Origin: Pseudomonas cedrina subsp. cedrina
Lineage (GTDB): Bacteria > Pseudomonadota > Gammaproteobacteria > Pseudomonadales > Pseudomonadaceae
DNA: 64,000 bases
Direction of reading: 5' to 3'
NCBI RefSeq assembly: GCF_001983175.1
Contig: NZ_MNPW01000002.1
Location: 372,001 to 436,000 of the forward strand
Numbering within the stretch: position 1 is the first letter of the stretch; every line of letters starts with the position of its first letter. Positions 56,076-64,000 of the stretch are shown piece by piece. The notes under the pieces were generated by a model. The model was not told the origin of the DNA, searched no databases, and saw only the letters and a list, made by a program, of their open reading frames with translations. The position numbers were made by a program, and so were the translations under genes.

Positions 56076-56924
56076 ATGTTCAAAGACTATCCGGCGGCGT
56101 ATCAGGTCGGTAAAGGTTCTGCATTGCAGGTCGACACGGCGTTTTATGAGCGTGTGCGTGACCGGAAGGCGCAGCGCACGTTGGTTGAGCAGTTCGAGGT
56201 GCCGATCCGTACGGGCAGGGCGTGGAAGGTGCCGGCCGGGCATGTGTTTCGGGTGACGACGCCGGTGGGGCCGCAGGTGGGCGACTTCAATGTGTGGAAC
56301 GCCCATGACCCGCGCGAGCGGTTGTGGGCGGCGCGCACGCGTCAGTTGCAGGGCGCGCATGTGAGTACCCATGACCGGTTGTGGTCGAACCTGCCGTTTT
56401 TGCGGCCTCTGTTGACGATCACCGATGACAGCCTGGCGAGTTATGGCATCGATGAGCATGGCGGGCGTCTGCATGATTTGCTCGGCACGCGGTGTGATCC
56501 GTATGTGAACCGGATGCTGACCGGTGAGGACTTTCATCACCATTGTCATTCGAACCTGACCCGGGCGGTTTTACCTCACGGTCTGACGGAGTTCGATGTG
56601 CATGACGTGCTGAATATTTTCCAGTGCACGGGCCTGAATCATGACGACATGTATTTCATGAAGGCGTGCCCGGCGCAGAAGGGCGATTATCTGGAGTTTT
56701 TTGCTGAGATTGATGTGTTGTGTGCGTTGTCGACCTGCCCCGGTGGGGATTTGTCGCTGCCGATGTGGGGGCCGGAGGCGCAGGATCCGTTGACGGTGTG
56801 CCGTCCGCTGGGGGTCGAGGTGTACAAGCTGGAAGAGGAGTTGCTCAATGGCTGGAGCCAGCCGGAGCGTGCTGCCTATAAGGGGCAGCACGGGTTGCAG
56901 ATTGCCAAGGCGGATTGGGAGTAA
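56076..56924 (+). CDS. DUF1989 (urea carboxylase-associated) family protein
   Basis: A 282-residue protein of the DUF1989 family. GPQVGDFNVWNAHD is near 68-81, and the histidine/cysteine-rich GEDFHHHCHSN near 150 and FQCTGLNHDDMYF near 188 look like metal ligands. Related proteins lie beside urea amidolyase and amine-use genes. It follows the GntR gene by 15 bases, so the two likely form a unit. Biochemical activity is not known to me. Confidence 0.8.
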   Translation: MFKDYPAAYQVGKGSALQVDTAFYERVRDRKAQRTLVEQFEVPIRTGRAWKVPAGHVFRVTTPVGPQVGDFNVWNAHDPRERLWAARTRQLQGAHVSTHDRLWSNLPFLRPLLTITDDSLASYGIDEHGGRLHDLLGTRCDPYVNRMLTGEDFHHHCHSNLTRAVLPHGLTEFDVHDVLNIFQCTGLNHDDMYFMKACPAQKGDYLEFFAEIDVLCALSTCPGGDLSLPMWGPEAQDPLTVCRPLGVEVYKLEEELLNGWSQPERAAYKGQHGLQIAKADWE

Positions 56925-56932
56925 CCCAAGGT

Positions 56933-57100
56933 TCAGCGACCCTGCGCGTCCTTGGCGTCCGCCTGGGCGTTGCGCTCGGCCACGCGCTTGCGTTGTTCGT
57001 CGGTGAGTTCGACTTTGTTGGCGCTGTCACGCAGCATCATCAGGCCACCGACGATCGACCCGATCGCGACCACTAAAATCAACCATGCATACCACGGCAT
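56933..57100 (-). CDS. Small DUF2897-like membrane protein
   Basis: A 55-residue protein: one N-terminal membrane helix (about 4-25, WYAWLILVVAIGSIVGGL) followed by a charged tail (VELTDEQRKRVAERNAQ). AAGGAG lies just upstream of the ATG at 57100. Its stop converges with the DUF1989 gene, with 8 bases between. Function unknown. Confidence 0.75.
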   Translation of the reverse strand: MPWYAWLILVVAIGSIVGGLMMLRDSANKVELTDEQRKRVAERNAQADAKDAQGR

Positions 57101-57120
57101 AAGGCTCTCCTTGAGGCAGA

Positions 57121-57148
57121 TTGCCGTGGGAGAATTTTCCCACGGCAA
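57121..57148. terminator. 11-bp hairpin between permease and DUF2897 genes
   Basis: TTGCCGTGGGA (57121-57131) and TCCCACGGCAA (57138-57148) around GAATTT. It lies after the minus-strand permease and ahead of the DUF2897 ribosome site. The lack of a T-run leaves its role (terminator or leader structure) open. Confidence 0.5.
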
Positions 57149-57211
57149 TGGCTGCTTTGAGTAACGGGCTTTCTTACTAGTTCAGTGTAGGCCCGTTCTG
57201 CCTCCATGGGA

Positions 57212-58576
57212 TCAGAGCCCGGTCAACATCGCATCCGCCGGTGCATCGGCGCGGTCTTGCGCGGTCATCTGGAAGTAGGCGAAGCCCACGGCCATGAAGC
57301 CCAGGAAGATCAGCCCGATCAGTGTGTTGAACCAGGCCATGGCGACCAGGCATACCAGCGCCAGCACCAAGGCAATGCCGGGCACGATGGGGTAGCCGGG
57401 GGCGCGGAAGGTGCGTTCCAGCAGTGGTTCGGTCTTGCGCAGTTTGAACAGGCTGAGCATGCTCATGATGTACATGACGATGGCGCCGAATACCGCCATG
57501 GTGATCATGGCGGCGGTCAGGGTCATGCCGCCCAGGTTGATCAGGCCGTCGCTGTAGATGGCGGCGATACCCACCACGCCGCCGGCGAGGATGGCGCGGT
57601 GCGGTGTCTGGAAACGCGACAGTTTGGCGAGGAACGACGGCAGGTAGCCGGCGCGGGCCAGGGCGAAGAATTGGCGCGAGTAGCCGAGGATGATGCCGTG
57701 GAAGCTCGCCACCAGGCCGAACAGGCCGATCCAGACCAGCATGTGCAACCAGCCGGAGCTGTCGCCGACCACGGTTTTCATGGCTTGCGGCAACGGGTCG
57801 TTGATGTTCGACAGGGTGCGCCAGTCGCCGACGCCGCCAGCAAAGAACATCACGCCCATGGCCAGGACCACCAGGGTGAGGATGCCGCTGATGTAGGCTT
57901 TTGGAATGGTGCGCTTCGGATCTTTCGCTTCTTCGGCCGCCATGGCCGCGCCTTCGATGGCGAGGAAAAACCAGATGGCGAAGGGAATCGCGGCAAACAT
58001 GCCGGCAATCGCCGGGGCGCCGAAGGTGTCGGAGCCGGCCCAGCCGTTCAGAGCGAAGTTGCTGAAGCTGAAGGCGGGCGCGACGACGCCCATGAACACC
58101 AGCAATTCCGCGACGGCGAGCACGCACACCACCAGCTCGAAGGTTGCGGCGAGTTTGACGCCGAGGATGTTCAGGCCCATGAATACGATGTACGCGCCGA
58201 CGGCCGCGTGCTTGGGGTCGAGCGCCGGAAACTGCACATTCAGGTAAGCGCCGATGGCCAGGGCGATGGCGGGGGGCGCAAAGACGAATTCGATCAAGGT
58301 CGCGAGGCCGGCGATCAAGCCGCCTTTCTCGCCAAAGGCGCGACGGCTGTAGGCAAACGGGCCGCCCGCGTGGGGAATCGCGGTAGTCAGTTCGGTGAAG
58401 CTGAAGATGAAGCAGGTGTACATCGCGGCGACCATCAAAGAAGTCACCAGGAAGCCCAAGGTTCCGGCGACGCCCCAGCCATAGCTCCAGCCGAAGTATT
58501 CCCCGGAAATGACCAGGCCGACGGCGATGCCCCATAAGTGCAGGGTGCCCAAGGTGGGTTTGAGTTGTGTGTTCAT
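57212..58576 (-). CDS. Ethanolamine permease-like APC transporter
   Basis: A 454-residue APC-superfamily permease with about twelve membrane segments. The N-terminal LHLWGIAVGLVISGEYFGWSYGW and the PHAGGPFAYSRRAFG motif near 70-84 match the ethanolamine permease subfamily, as does FFLAIEGAAMAAEEAKDP near 207. It imports ethanolamine or a related amine across the inner membrane. No eut catabolic genes are seen in this window. GGAG precedes the start. Confidence 0.85.
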   Translation of the reverse strand: MNTQLKPTLGTLHLWGIAVGLVISGEYFGWSYGWGVAGTLGFLVTSLMVAAMYTCFIFSFTELTTAIPHAGGPFAYSRRAFGEKGGLIAGLATLIEFVFAPPAIALAIGAYLNVQFPALDPKHAAVGAYIVFMGLNILGVKLAATFELVVCVLAVAELLVFMGVVAPAFSFSNFALNGWAGSDTFGAPAIAGMFAAIPFAIWFFLAIEGAAMAAEEAKDPKRTIPKAYISGILTLVVLAMGVMFFAGGVGDWRTLSNINDPLPQAMKTVVGDSSGWLHMLVWIGLFGLVASFHGIILGYSRQFFALARAGYLPSFLAKLSRFQTPHRAILAGGVVGIAAIYSDGLINLGGMTLTAAMITMAVFGAIVMYIMSMLSLFKLRKTEPLLERTFRAPGYPIVPGIALVLALVCLVAMAWFNTLIGLIFLGFMAVGFAYFQMTAQDRADAPADAMLTGL

Positions 58577-58727
58577 TGTGTTGCTCCCTGAACGGTTTGG
58601 AATGATTCAAGGTGTTGCAGCGGGCATGCCAGGCTGGAAATCGGTGTCGTAAAGCGGAGCAAGCGTCGTGTGGGGGATGGTTTGGCGTTTGAATATCGGC
58701 CGGGTTGCACCAGTTGGGTGCGGTGTT

Positions 58728-58840
58728 GGCTGGGCGGGCCTCATCGCGGGCAAGCCCGACTCCCACACTTGAGCGGGTGTCTGAACGAACGCCGATCAAC
58801 CTGTGGGAGCGGGCTTGCCCGCGATGAGGCCCGCCCAGCC
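58728..58840. repeat. REPIN (inverted REP pair)
   Basis: The arms GGCTGGGCGGGCCTCATCGC (58728-58747) and GCGATGAGGCCCGCCCAGCC (58821-58840) are perfectly complementary. Inner GGGCAAGCCCGACTCCCAC pairs with GTGGGAGCGGGCTTGCCC. It lies upstream of kdpF between divergent genes. Confidence 0.9.
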
Positions 58841-58855
58841 GCCGAAAATGCCCCT

Positions 58856-58930
58856 GTAAACCCCGCATAAACCCACTCTTTACGCCGTCTTTACGCCCCG
58901 CCCACTCCCTCGCTCTCGTTCCTTTACGCC
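58856..58930 (+). promoter_or_regulatory. Phased direct-repeat array upstream of kdpF (putative KdpE operator)
   Basis: Repeated units GTAAACCC, ATAAACCC, TTTACGCC and TTTACGCC have their central A-C step at 58860, 58871, 58882 and 58893, exactly 11 bases apart. A third TTTACGCC has it at 58926, three further turns on. The units lie on one face of the helix 57-130 bases before kdpF. Enterobacterial KdpE sites also contain T-rich TTTA direct repeats and a CCCCGCCC segment, which is also present here (58896-58903). Function as the KdpE binding region is inferred. Confidence 0.55.
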
Positions 58931-58986
58931 ACTCCTGCGGACAATTGCCCCACACGCGGCACTCGCCGCTGAACGGAGAGACTTCC

Positions 58987-59076
58987 ATGAGCGTTCTGGA
59001 CGGGGTGTCACTGCTATTGGCCGTGGCGCTGTTCATTTATCTGCTGGTTGCGCTGTTACGCGCGGATCGGAACTAG
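58987..59076 (+). CDS. kdpF: Potassium-transporting ATPase small subunit KdpF
   Basis: A 29-residue peptide, MSVLDGVSLLLAVALFIYLL then VALLRADRN, with a single membrane helix. Family length is about 29 residues. GGAGAG lies upstream at 58975-58980. Its stop TAG overlaps the AGGAG ribosome site of kdpA. KdpF stabilises the KdpABC complex. Confidence 0.92.
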   Translation: MSVLDGVSLLLAVALFIYLLVALLRADRN

Positions 59077-59086
59077 GAGCTGGGCC

Positions 59087-60781
59087 ATGCACAGTTATGA
59101 CTATTGGCTGATCATCGCCTTCTTCGCGGTGGTACTGGTGCCGGCGCCGTTCCTCGGGCGGTTCTACTACAAGGTGATGGAAGGGCAGCGCACCTGGCTC
59201 ACCCCGGTGCTGGGCCCTGTGGAAAAAGCCTGTTATCGCCTGTCGGGCGTGAACGAGCATCAGGAACAAAGCTGGCAGAAGTACATGCTGGCCTTGCTCG
59301 CGTTCAACCTTGCGGGCTTTTTGCTGTTGTTTGCGATCCTGTTGTTCCAGGACTATCTGCCACTGAACCCGCAGAAATTGCCGGGCCAGGAATGGACGTT
59401 GGCCTTCAACACGGCGGTCAGTTTCATGACCAACACCAACTGGCAGTCCTACAGCGGTGAAGCGTCCCTGAGCTACCTTAGCCAGATGGCGGGGTTGACC
59501 GTGCAGAACTTCGTCAGTGCGGCCACCGGTCTTGCAGTGCTGGTCGCCTTGTGCCGTGGGATCGGTCGCAAATCCGCCCAGACATTGGGCAACTTTTGGG
59601 TCGATATGACCCGCGCCACCCTCTACGGCTTGCTGCCGTTGTGCCTGGTGCTCGCGCTGTTCCTGGTGTGGCAGGGCGTACCGCAGACCTTCGCCCATTA
59701 CGTCGATGCCGTGACAATGCAAGGCGTGGATCAGGTGATTCCCCTGGGCCCGGCGGCCAGCCAGATTGCGATCAAGCAATTGGGCACCAACGGCGGTGGT
59801 TTCTTCGGCGTCAATTCGGCGCATCCGTTTGAAGACCCGACGGCCTGGGCCAACCTGTTTGAAGTGGCGTCGATCATCCTGATCCCGGTGGCGCTGGTGT
59901 TTACCTTCGGCCATTACGTCAAGGACCTGCGCCAGAGCCGCGCCATTCTTGGCTGCATGCTGGCGCTGTTCCTGATCGGCGGCGCGACCTCGCTGTGGTC
60001 CGAATACCAGCCCAACCCGACTTTGAACAACCCGGCCGTGGAGCAAACCGCGCCGCTGGAAGGCAAGGAAGCGCGCTTCGGCACCACTGGCACCGTGTTG
60101 TGGTCGGTGACGACGACGGCGGCGTCCAACGGTTCGGTCAACGGCATGCAGGACAGCCTCAGCCCCCTCAGCGGCATGGTAGCGCTGGTCAACATGATGG
60201 TCGGCGAAGTGATCTTCGGCGGCGTCGGTGCCGGCATGTACGGCATGTTGCTCAACGTGTTGATCGCGGTGTTCCTCGCCGGCCTGATGATCGGGCGCAC
60301 CCCTGAATACCTGGGCAAGAAGCTGCAGGCCAAGGAAGTGCAACTGCTGGTGGTGACCCTGCTGGTGATGCCGGTTGGCGTGCTCGTGCTCGGTGCCATC
60401 GCCGCCAGCCTGCCTGGCCCGGCGGGTGCCATCAGTAACCCCGGCCCTCACGGTTTCAGCCAGTTGCTCTACGCCTACACCTCGGCCAGCGCCAACAACG
60501 GCTCGGCGTTCGGTGGTTTCAGCGCCAACACGCCGTTCCATAACCTGATGCTGGGCCTGGGCATGTTGATCGGCCGCTTCGGCTACATCCTCCCGGTACT
60601 GGCCCTGGCCGGCAGCCTGGCGATGAAGAAGAGCGCACCCATCGGCCAGAACAGCTTCCCGACCCATGGTCCGCTGTTCGTGACCCTGTTGACGGTGACC
60701 ATTTTGCTGGTGGGCGGCCTGACTTTCCTGCCGACGCTGGCGCTGGGCCCCATTGCTGAACATTTGAGCTTGGGCTTCTAA
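59087..60781 (+). CDS. kdpA: Potassium-transporting ATPase subunit A
   Basis: A 564-residue membrane protein with about ten helices. Selectivity-filter loops are visible in TNTNWQSYSGE near 115, GTNGGGFFGVNSAHP near 230, and a later TSASANNGSAFGG near 467. It carries the K+-conducting pathway of the Kdp pump. ATG 59087 with AGGAG upstream is chosen over in-phase upstream codons. It precedes kdpB by six bases. Confidence 0.97.
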   Translation: MHSYDYWLIIAFFAVVLVPAPFLGRFYYKVMEGQRTWLTPVLGPVEKACYRLSGVNEHQEQSWQKYMLALLAFNLAGFLLLFAILLFQDYLPLNPQKLPGQEWTLAFNTAVSFMTNTNWQSYSGEASLSYLSQMAGLTVQNFVSAATGLAVLVALCRGIGRKSAQTLGNFWVDMTRATLYGLLPLCLVLALFLVWQGVPQTFAHYVDAVTMQGVDQVIPLGPAASQIAIKQLGTNGGGFFGVNSAHPFEDPTAWANLFEVASIILIPVALVFTFGHYVKDLRQSRAILGCMLALFLIGGATSLWSEYQPNPTLNNPAVEQTAPLEGKEARFGTTGTVLWSVTTTAASNGSVNGMQDSLSPLSGMVALVNMMVGEVIFGGVGAGMYGMLLNVLIAVFLAGLMIGRTPEYLGKKLQAKEVQLLVVTLLVMPVGVLVLGAIAASLPGPAGAISNPGPHGFSQLLYAYTSASANNGSAFGGFSANTPFHNLMLGLGMLIGRFGYILPVLALAGSLAMKKSAPIGQNSFPTHGPLFVTLLTVTILLVGGLTFLPTLALGPIAEHLSLGF

Positions 60782-60787
60782 GGGGAT

Positions 60788-62851
60788 ATGACAATGAATA
60801 TGCCTGCAAAAAATGCCGCTCCGGTGCAAACCCGGGAGCCTGCCAAGACCGCCATCTCCGCCCTGTGGCGCCCGGCGCTGGTCCAGGCGTTCGTTAAGCT
60901 GGACCCGCGCCAACTGAAGCGCTCGCCGGTGATGCTGGTGGTCGAGCTGACCGCCATTCTCACCACCGTGCTGTGCTTTGTGCCTGATACCGCCGTGCCG
61001 ACCTCTGTCGCTGTGCAGATCGCCGTGTGGCTGTGGTTCACCGTGCTGTTCGCCAACTTCGCCGAAGCCTTGGCCGAAGGGCGTGGCAAGGCGCGCGCCG
61101 ACAGCCTCAAGGCCGGCAGTGAAGGCCTGAGTGCACGTCGCAAGGAAGGCGACGGCAGCTTCAAGGTCGTACCGGCCACCAGCCTGCGCAAAGGCGATGT
61201 GGTGCGCGTCGCCGCCGGGGAAATGATCCCCGGTGACGGCGAAGTCATCGAAGGGATCGCGGCGGTCAACGAAGCCGCCATCACCGGTGAGTCCGCACCG
61301 GTCATCCGTGAATCCGGCGGCGATCGCTCGGCCGTCACCGGCAACACGCGCCTGGTGTCGGACTGGCTGCTGATCCGCATCACCGCCAACCCCGGTGAGT
61401 CCACACTGGACCGCATGATCGCCCTGGTGGAAGGCGCCAAGCGCCAGAAAACCCCCAACGAAGTCGCGCTGGATATCCTGCTGATCGGCCTGACCCTGAT
61501 CTTCCTGTTGGTGGTGGTGACCCTGCAACCGTTCGCCCACTTCGCTAATGGCAGCTTGCCCCTGGTGTTTTTGGTCGCACTGCTGGTGACGCTGATTCCT
61601 ACCACCATCGGCGGCTTGTTGTCGGCCATCGGCATCGCCGGCATGGACCGCCTGGTGCGCCTCAACGTGATCGCCAAGTCCGGCCGTGCCGTCGAGGCGG
61701 CGGGTGACGTGCATGTGTTGCTGCTGGACAAGACCGGCACCATCACCTTTGGTAACCGTCGCTGCACGGCGGTGGTCGCGGCGCCGGGCGTGAGTGGCAA
61801 GGAAGTGGCCGAAGGCGCGCTGTTTGCTTCCCTGGGGGATGACACGGCGGAAGGTAAATCCATCGTCGAGTACCTGCGCGCCTTGCACCCACAGGCCGAG
61901 CCCGCTGCGGATGAGCTGACGGTCGTGCCGTTCAGCGCCGAGACTCGTTTGTCCGGTGTCGATTACCAGGGCCGCGTGTTTCGCAAAGGCGCGGTGGATT
62001 CGTTGCTGGCGTTCATCGGTCAACAACGTAGCGACCTGCAACCAGCACTGTCGCGGGAAATCGACAAGATCGCCCAGAGCGGCGGCACGCCATTGCTGGT
62101 GTGCGCCGATGGCAAGTTGCTCGGTGCGATCCACTTGAAGGACGTGGTCAAGCCCGGCATCCGCGAGCGGTTCGCCGAGCTGCGCAAACTCGGCATTCGT
62201 ACCGTGATGGTCACCGGCGACAACCCGCTGACCGCTGCCGCGATTGCTGCCGAGGCCGGTGTGGATGACGTGCTGGCTGAAGCCACGCCTGAGAAGAAGC
62301 TCGCGCGCATTCGTCATGAACAGAATGACGGTCGCCTGGTGGCGATGTGCGGCGACGGCGCCAACGACGCCCCGGCGCTGGCCCAGGCTGACGTCGGCAT
62401 GGCGATGAACGACGGCACCCAGGCCGCCCGCGAGGCCGCCAACATGGTCGACCTCGACAGCGACCCGACCAAGCTGCTTGATGTGGTGCAGATCGGCAAG
62501 GAATTGCTGGTGACGCGCGGCGCGCTGACCACTTTTTCCATCGCCAACGACGTGGCCAAGTACTTCGCCATCCTGCCGGCGCTGTTCGCCTCGATCTACC
62601 CGCAACTGGGCGTGCTCAACGTGATGCATTTGCAGAGCCCCCAGAGCGCGATCCTCTCGGCCATCGTGTTCAACGCGCTGATCATCGTGGTGCTGATCCC
62701 GCTGGCGCTGCGCGGTGTGCGTGTGCAGGCGGCGAGCGCGGCGGCGTTGCTGCGGCGCAACCTGCTGATCTACGGGCTGGGCGGGCTTGTGGTGCCGTTC
62801 GTGGGCATCAAGGCGATCGACATGCTGCTGACCGCGCTGCATCTGGTGTAA
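60788..62851 (+). CDS. kdpB: Potassium-transporting ATPase subunit B (P-type ATPase)
   Basis: A 687-residue P-type ATPase. The actuator motif AITGESAPV is near 162, the phosphorylation motif DKTGTITFG near 315, and the hinge motif [18 protein letters not shown] near 522. It drives K+ import through KdpA by ATP hydrolysis. Start at ATG 60788; ATG 60794 is also possible. An extra repeat element separates it from kdpC. Confidence 0.97.
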   Translation: MTMNMPAKNAAPVQTREPAKTAISALWRPALVQAFVKLDPRQLKRSPVMLVVELTAILTTVLCFVPDTAVPTSVAVQIAVWLWFTVLFANFAEALAEGRGKARADSLKAGSEGLSARRKEGDGSFKVVPATSLRKGDVVRVAAGEMIPGDGEVIEGIAAVNEAAITGESAPVIRESGGDRSAVTGNTRLVSDWLLIRITANPGESTLDRMIALVEGAKRQKTPNEVALDILLIGLTLIFLLVVVTLQPFAHFANGSLPLVFLVALLVTLIPTTIGGLLSAIGIAGMDRLVRLNVIAKSGRAVEAAGDVHVLLLDKTGTITFGNRRCTAVVAAPGVSGKEVAEGALFASLGDDTAEGKSIVEYLRALHPQAEPAADELTVVPFSAETRLSGVDYQGRVFRKGAVDSLLAFIGQQRSDLQPALSREIDKIAQSGGTPLLVCADGKLLGAIHLKDVVKPGIRERFAELRKLGIRTVMVTGDNPLTAAAIAAEAGVDDVLAEATPEKKLARIRHEQNDGRLVAMCGDGANDAPALAQADVGMAMNDGTQAAREAANMVDLDSDPTKLLDVVQIGKELLVTRGALTTFSIANDVAKYFAILPALFASIYPQLGVLNVMHLQSPQSAILSAIVFNALIIVVLIPLALRGVRVQAASAAALLRRNLLIYGLGGLVVPFVGIKAIDMLLTALHLV

Positions 62852-62856
62852 CCCGA

Positions 62857-62920
62857 TCGTTCCCTCGCTCCGCGTGGGAACGCGGCCCCGGACGCTCCGC
62901 GTCCCTGCGATCCGATCATT
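62857..62920. repeat. Intergenic GC-rich repeat between kdpB and kdpC
   Basis: CGTTCCC..CTCCGCGTGGGAACG forms a hairpin, and GGACGCTCCGCGTCC another. This is a common Pseudomonas repeat family distinct from the REP units. It interrupts an otherwise tight operon, where it may shape mRNA decay between kdpB and kdpC. Confidence 0.7.
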
Positions 62921-62937
62921 GAATTGAGGAATCCAAA

Positions 62938-63483
62938 ATGTCCAACATCATCCGCCCGGCCCTGAGCCTGCTGGTGCTCATGACCCTGATCACCGGCGTC
63001 GCCTACCCACTGGTGGTGACCGGCGTCGCCCAAGTCGCCTTTCCGGATCAGGCCAACGGCAGCCTGGTACGCGATGCCAGCGGCAAAGTGCGCGGCTCCA
63101 GCCTGATCGCCCAGGACTTTACCGGTGACGGCTGGTTCCACCCGCGCCCGTCGGCCGGTGCTTTTGCCACGGTTTCCAGCAGCGCCAGTAACCTGGGGCC
63201 CAGCAACCCGGCGCTGGCCACGCGCGTGTTCGATGACGCGCAAAAACAGTTAGTGCCCAGCCAGGGCCCGGTGCCTCTGGCATCGCTGACTACCTCCGGC
63301 AGCGGTCTTGATCCACACTTGCCACCGCAGGCGATTGCCTATCAACTGGCGCGGGTGGCCGCGGCGCGGAATGTGCCGGTGTCGAGCTTGCAGCGGTTGC
63401 TTGATGAGCATATCGAAAGCCCGCTGGTGGGGCCGCCGGTAGTAAACGTACTGGCGCTGAACATGGCTTTGGAAAAGTTGTAG
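62938..63483 (+). CDS. kdpC: Potassium-transporting ATPase subunit C
   Basis: A 181-residue protein with one N-terminal membrane helix (about 8-30) and a periplasmic or membrane-surface domain. GSSLIAQDF near 53, FHPRPSA near 67 and the C-terminal NVLALN pattern are family features. The [11 protein letters not shown] motif near 121 is diagnostic. It assists KdpA/KdpB function. Confidence 0.95.
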   Translation: MSNIIRPALSLLVLMTLITGVAYPLVVTGVAQVAFPDQANGSLVRDASGKVRGSSLIAQDFTGDGWFHPRPSAGAFATVSSSASNLGPSNPALATRVFDDAQKQLVPSQGPVPLASLTTSGSGLDPHLPPQAIAYQLARVAAARNVPVSSLQRLLDEHIESPLVGPPVVNVLALNMALEKL

Positions 63484-63492
63484 GCAGTGGCA

Positions 63493-63570
63493 CCGCCATC
63501 GCGGGCAAGCCCGGCTCCCACAAGGAAATGCATTCCAACTGTGGGAGCCGGGCTTGCCCGCGATGGCGGC
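63493..63570. repeat. REPIN between kdpC and kdpD
   Basis: ACCGCCATCGCGGGCAAGCC (from 63492) pairs with GGCTTGCCCGCGATGGCGGC (63551-63570), with GGCTCCCAC and GTGGGAGCC inside. It lies between two genes of the same unit. Confidence 0.88.
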
Positions 63571-63610
63571 ATCAAAGATTCCATATAAATACCTGAAGGA
63601 ACCCCACAGC

Positions 63611-64000
63611 ATGAGCGACTCCGGCCGCGCCGATGCCCTGTTAGCCGATCTGCCCCGCAACGGCCGTGGCCGGCTCAAAGTCTTCCTCGGCGCCGCGCCG
63701 GGCGTGGGCAAGACCTACGCCATGCTCCAGGCCGCCCATGCGCAACTGCGCCAGGGCGTCAAATTGGTTGCCGGCGTGGTCGAAACTCACGGCCGCGCCG
63801 AAACCGAAGCCTTGCTCAGCGGCCTGCCGCAGCAACCCCTGCTGCGCAGTGAATACCGTGGCGTATTGCTCGAAGAAATGGACCTCGACGGCCTGCTCGC
63901 CGCCAAGCCCAAGCTGGTGCTGGTCGACGAACTGGCGCACAGCAACGCCCCCGGCAGCCGCCACGAAAAGCGCTGGCAAGACATCCAGGAATTGCTCGCC
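63611..64000 (+). CDS. kdpD: Sensor histidine kinase KdpD (N-terminal part)
   Basis: The first 130 codons only; the gene runs off the end of the window. The N-terminal KdpD domain is clear: GAAPGVGKTYAML (Walker A) near 27-39 and LVDELAHSNAPGSRH (Walker B region) near 103-117. KdpD senses low potassium or turgor and phosphorylates KdpE, which would activate kdpFABC. A kdpE gene should follow outside the window. Confidence 0.95.
   Translation, partial: MSDSGRADALLADLPRNGRGRLKVFLGAAPGVGKTYAMLQAAHAQLRQGVKLVAGVVETHGRAETEALLSGLPQQPLLRSEYRGVLLEEMDLDGLLAAKPKLVLVDELAHSNAPGSRHEKRWQDIQELLA

Noticed and set aside
59033..62842. A 1269-codon open frame opposite kdpA and kdpB.
   Set aside because: Antisense to two certain genes with all family motifs. 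The predicted protein is rich in Q, H, R and G with no domain structure.

Overview
The window is chromosomal DNA from a Pseudomonas, most likely of the P. fluorescens group. The gene order mupP-ubiG-mtaD-mtnA-gyrA-serC-pheA-hisC-tyrA/aroA-cmk-rpsA-ihfB followed by an O-antigen locus that ends in wbpM matches the conserved Pseudomonas arrangement. REP/REPIN palindromes built on GTGGGAGC...GCTCCCAC are also typical of fluorescent pseudomonads. Most of the window is GC-rich. The stretch from about 23.8 to 46 kb is visibly AT-richer, as expected for horizontally exchanged surface-polysaccharide genes.

Layout. (1) 0.15-6.3 kb: an operon for peptide uptake and processing, with an S33 hydrolase, an Opp/Dpp-type ABC importer and its binding protein. 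The second permease gene is frameshifted. (2) 6.5-10.1 kb, minus strand: yciK-like SDR, mupP, ubiG and an MTA/SAH deaminase gene. The next gene, mtnA, lies on the plus strand (10.2-11.3 kb) and has lost its catalytic cysteine. (3) 11.7-23.8 kb: gyrA, the serC-pheA-hisC-tyrA/aroA-cmk aromatic and serine operon, rpsA, a small lipoprotein, ihfB and a lapA-like gene. (4) 23.8-54.9 kb: the O-antigen locus, between ihfB/lapA and comEA. (5) 54.9-58.6 kb: a ComEA-like protein, a GntR regulator, a DUF1989 protein, a DUF2897 protein and an ethanolamine-type permease. (6) 58.9-64 kb: kdpFABC and the start of kdpD, for high-affinity potassium uptake.

The O-antigen locus starts with a long untranslated leader that carries a JUMPstart/ops-like element. 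It then encodes a complete legionaminic-acid (Leg) pathway of the GDP-linked type known from Campylobacter: legB, legC, legG, legI, a legH-like acetyltransferase, ptmE, ptmF-like, legF/ptmB and ptmA. Two further Gfo/Idh/MocA dehydrogenases, a Wzx-like flippase, an SGNH hydrolase, a Wzy-like polymerase, an unclassified probable glycosyltransferase and the amidotransferase trio wbpG-hisH2-hisF2 follow. A four-gene gtr cassette (gtrB, a methyltransferase, gtrA, a GT-C-like membrane glycosyltransferase) lies antisense in the middle of the locus. The second half (46.2-54.8 kb) has the wbjB-C-D genes for UDP-L-FucNAc, a WbjE/WbuB-like transferase, a 4-reductase, the initiating transferase WbpL and WbpM.

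Taken together, these genes predict a Wzy-dependent O-antigen. Its repeat would start with FucNAc or QuiNAc laid down by WbpL, continue with L-FucNAc, and carry an acetamidino-substituted nonulosonic acid. The gtr cassette would add a side-branch sugar in the periplasm. No wzz chain-length gene is seen in the window.
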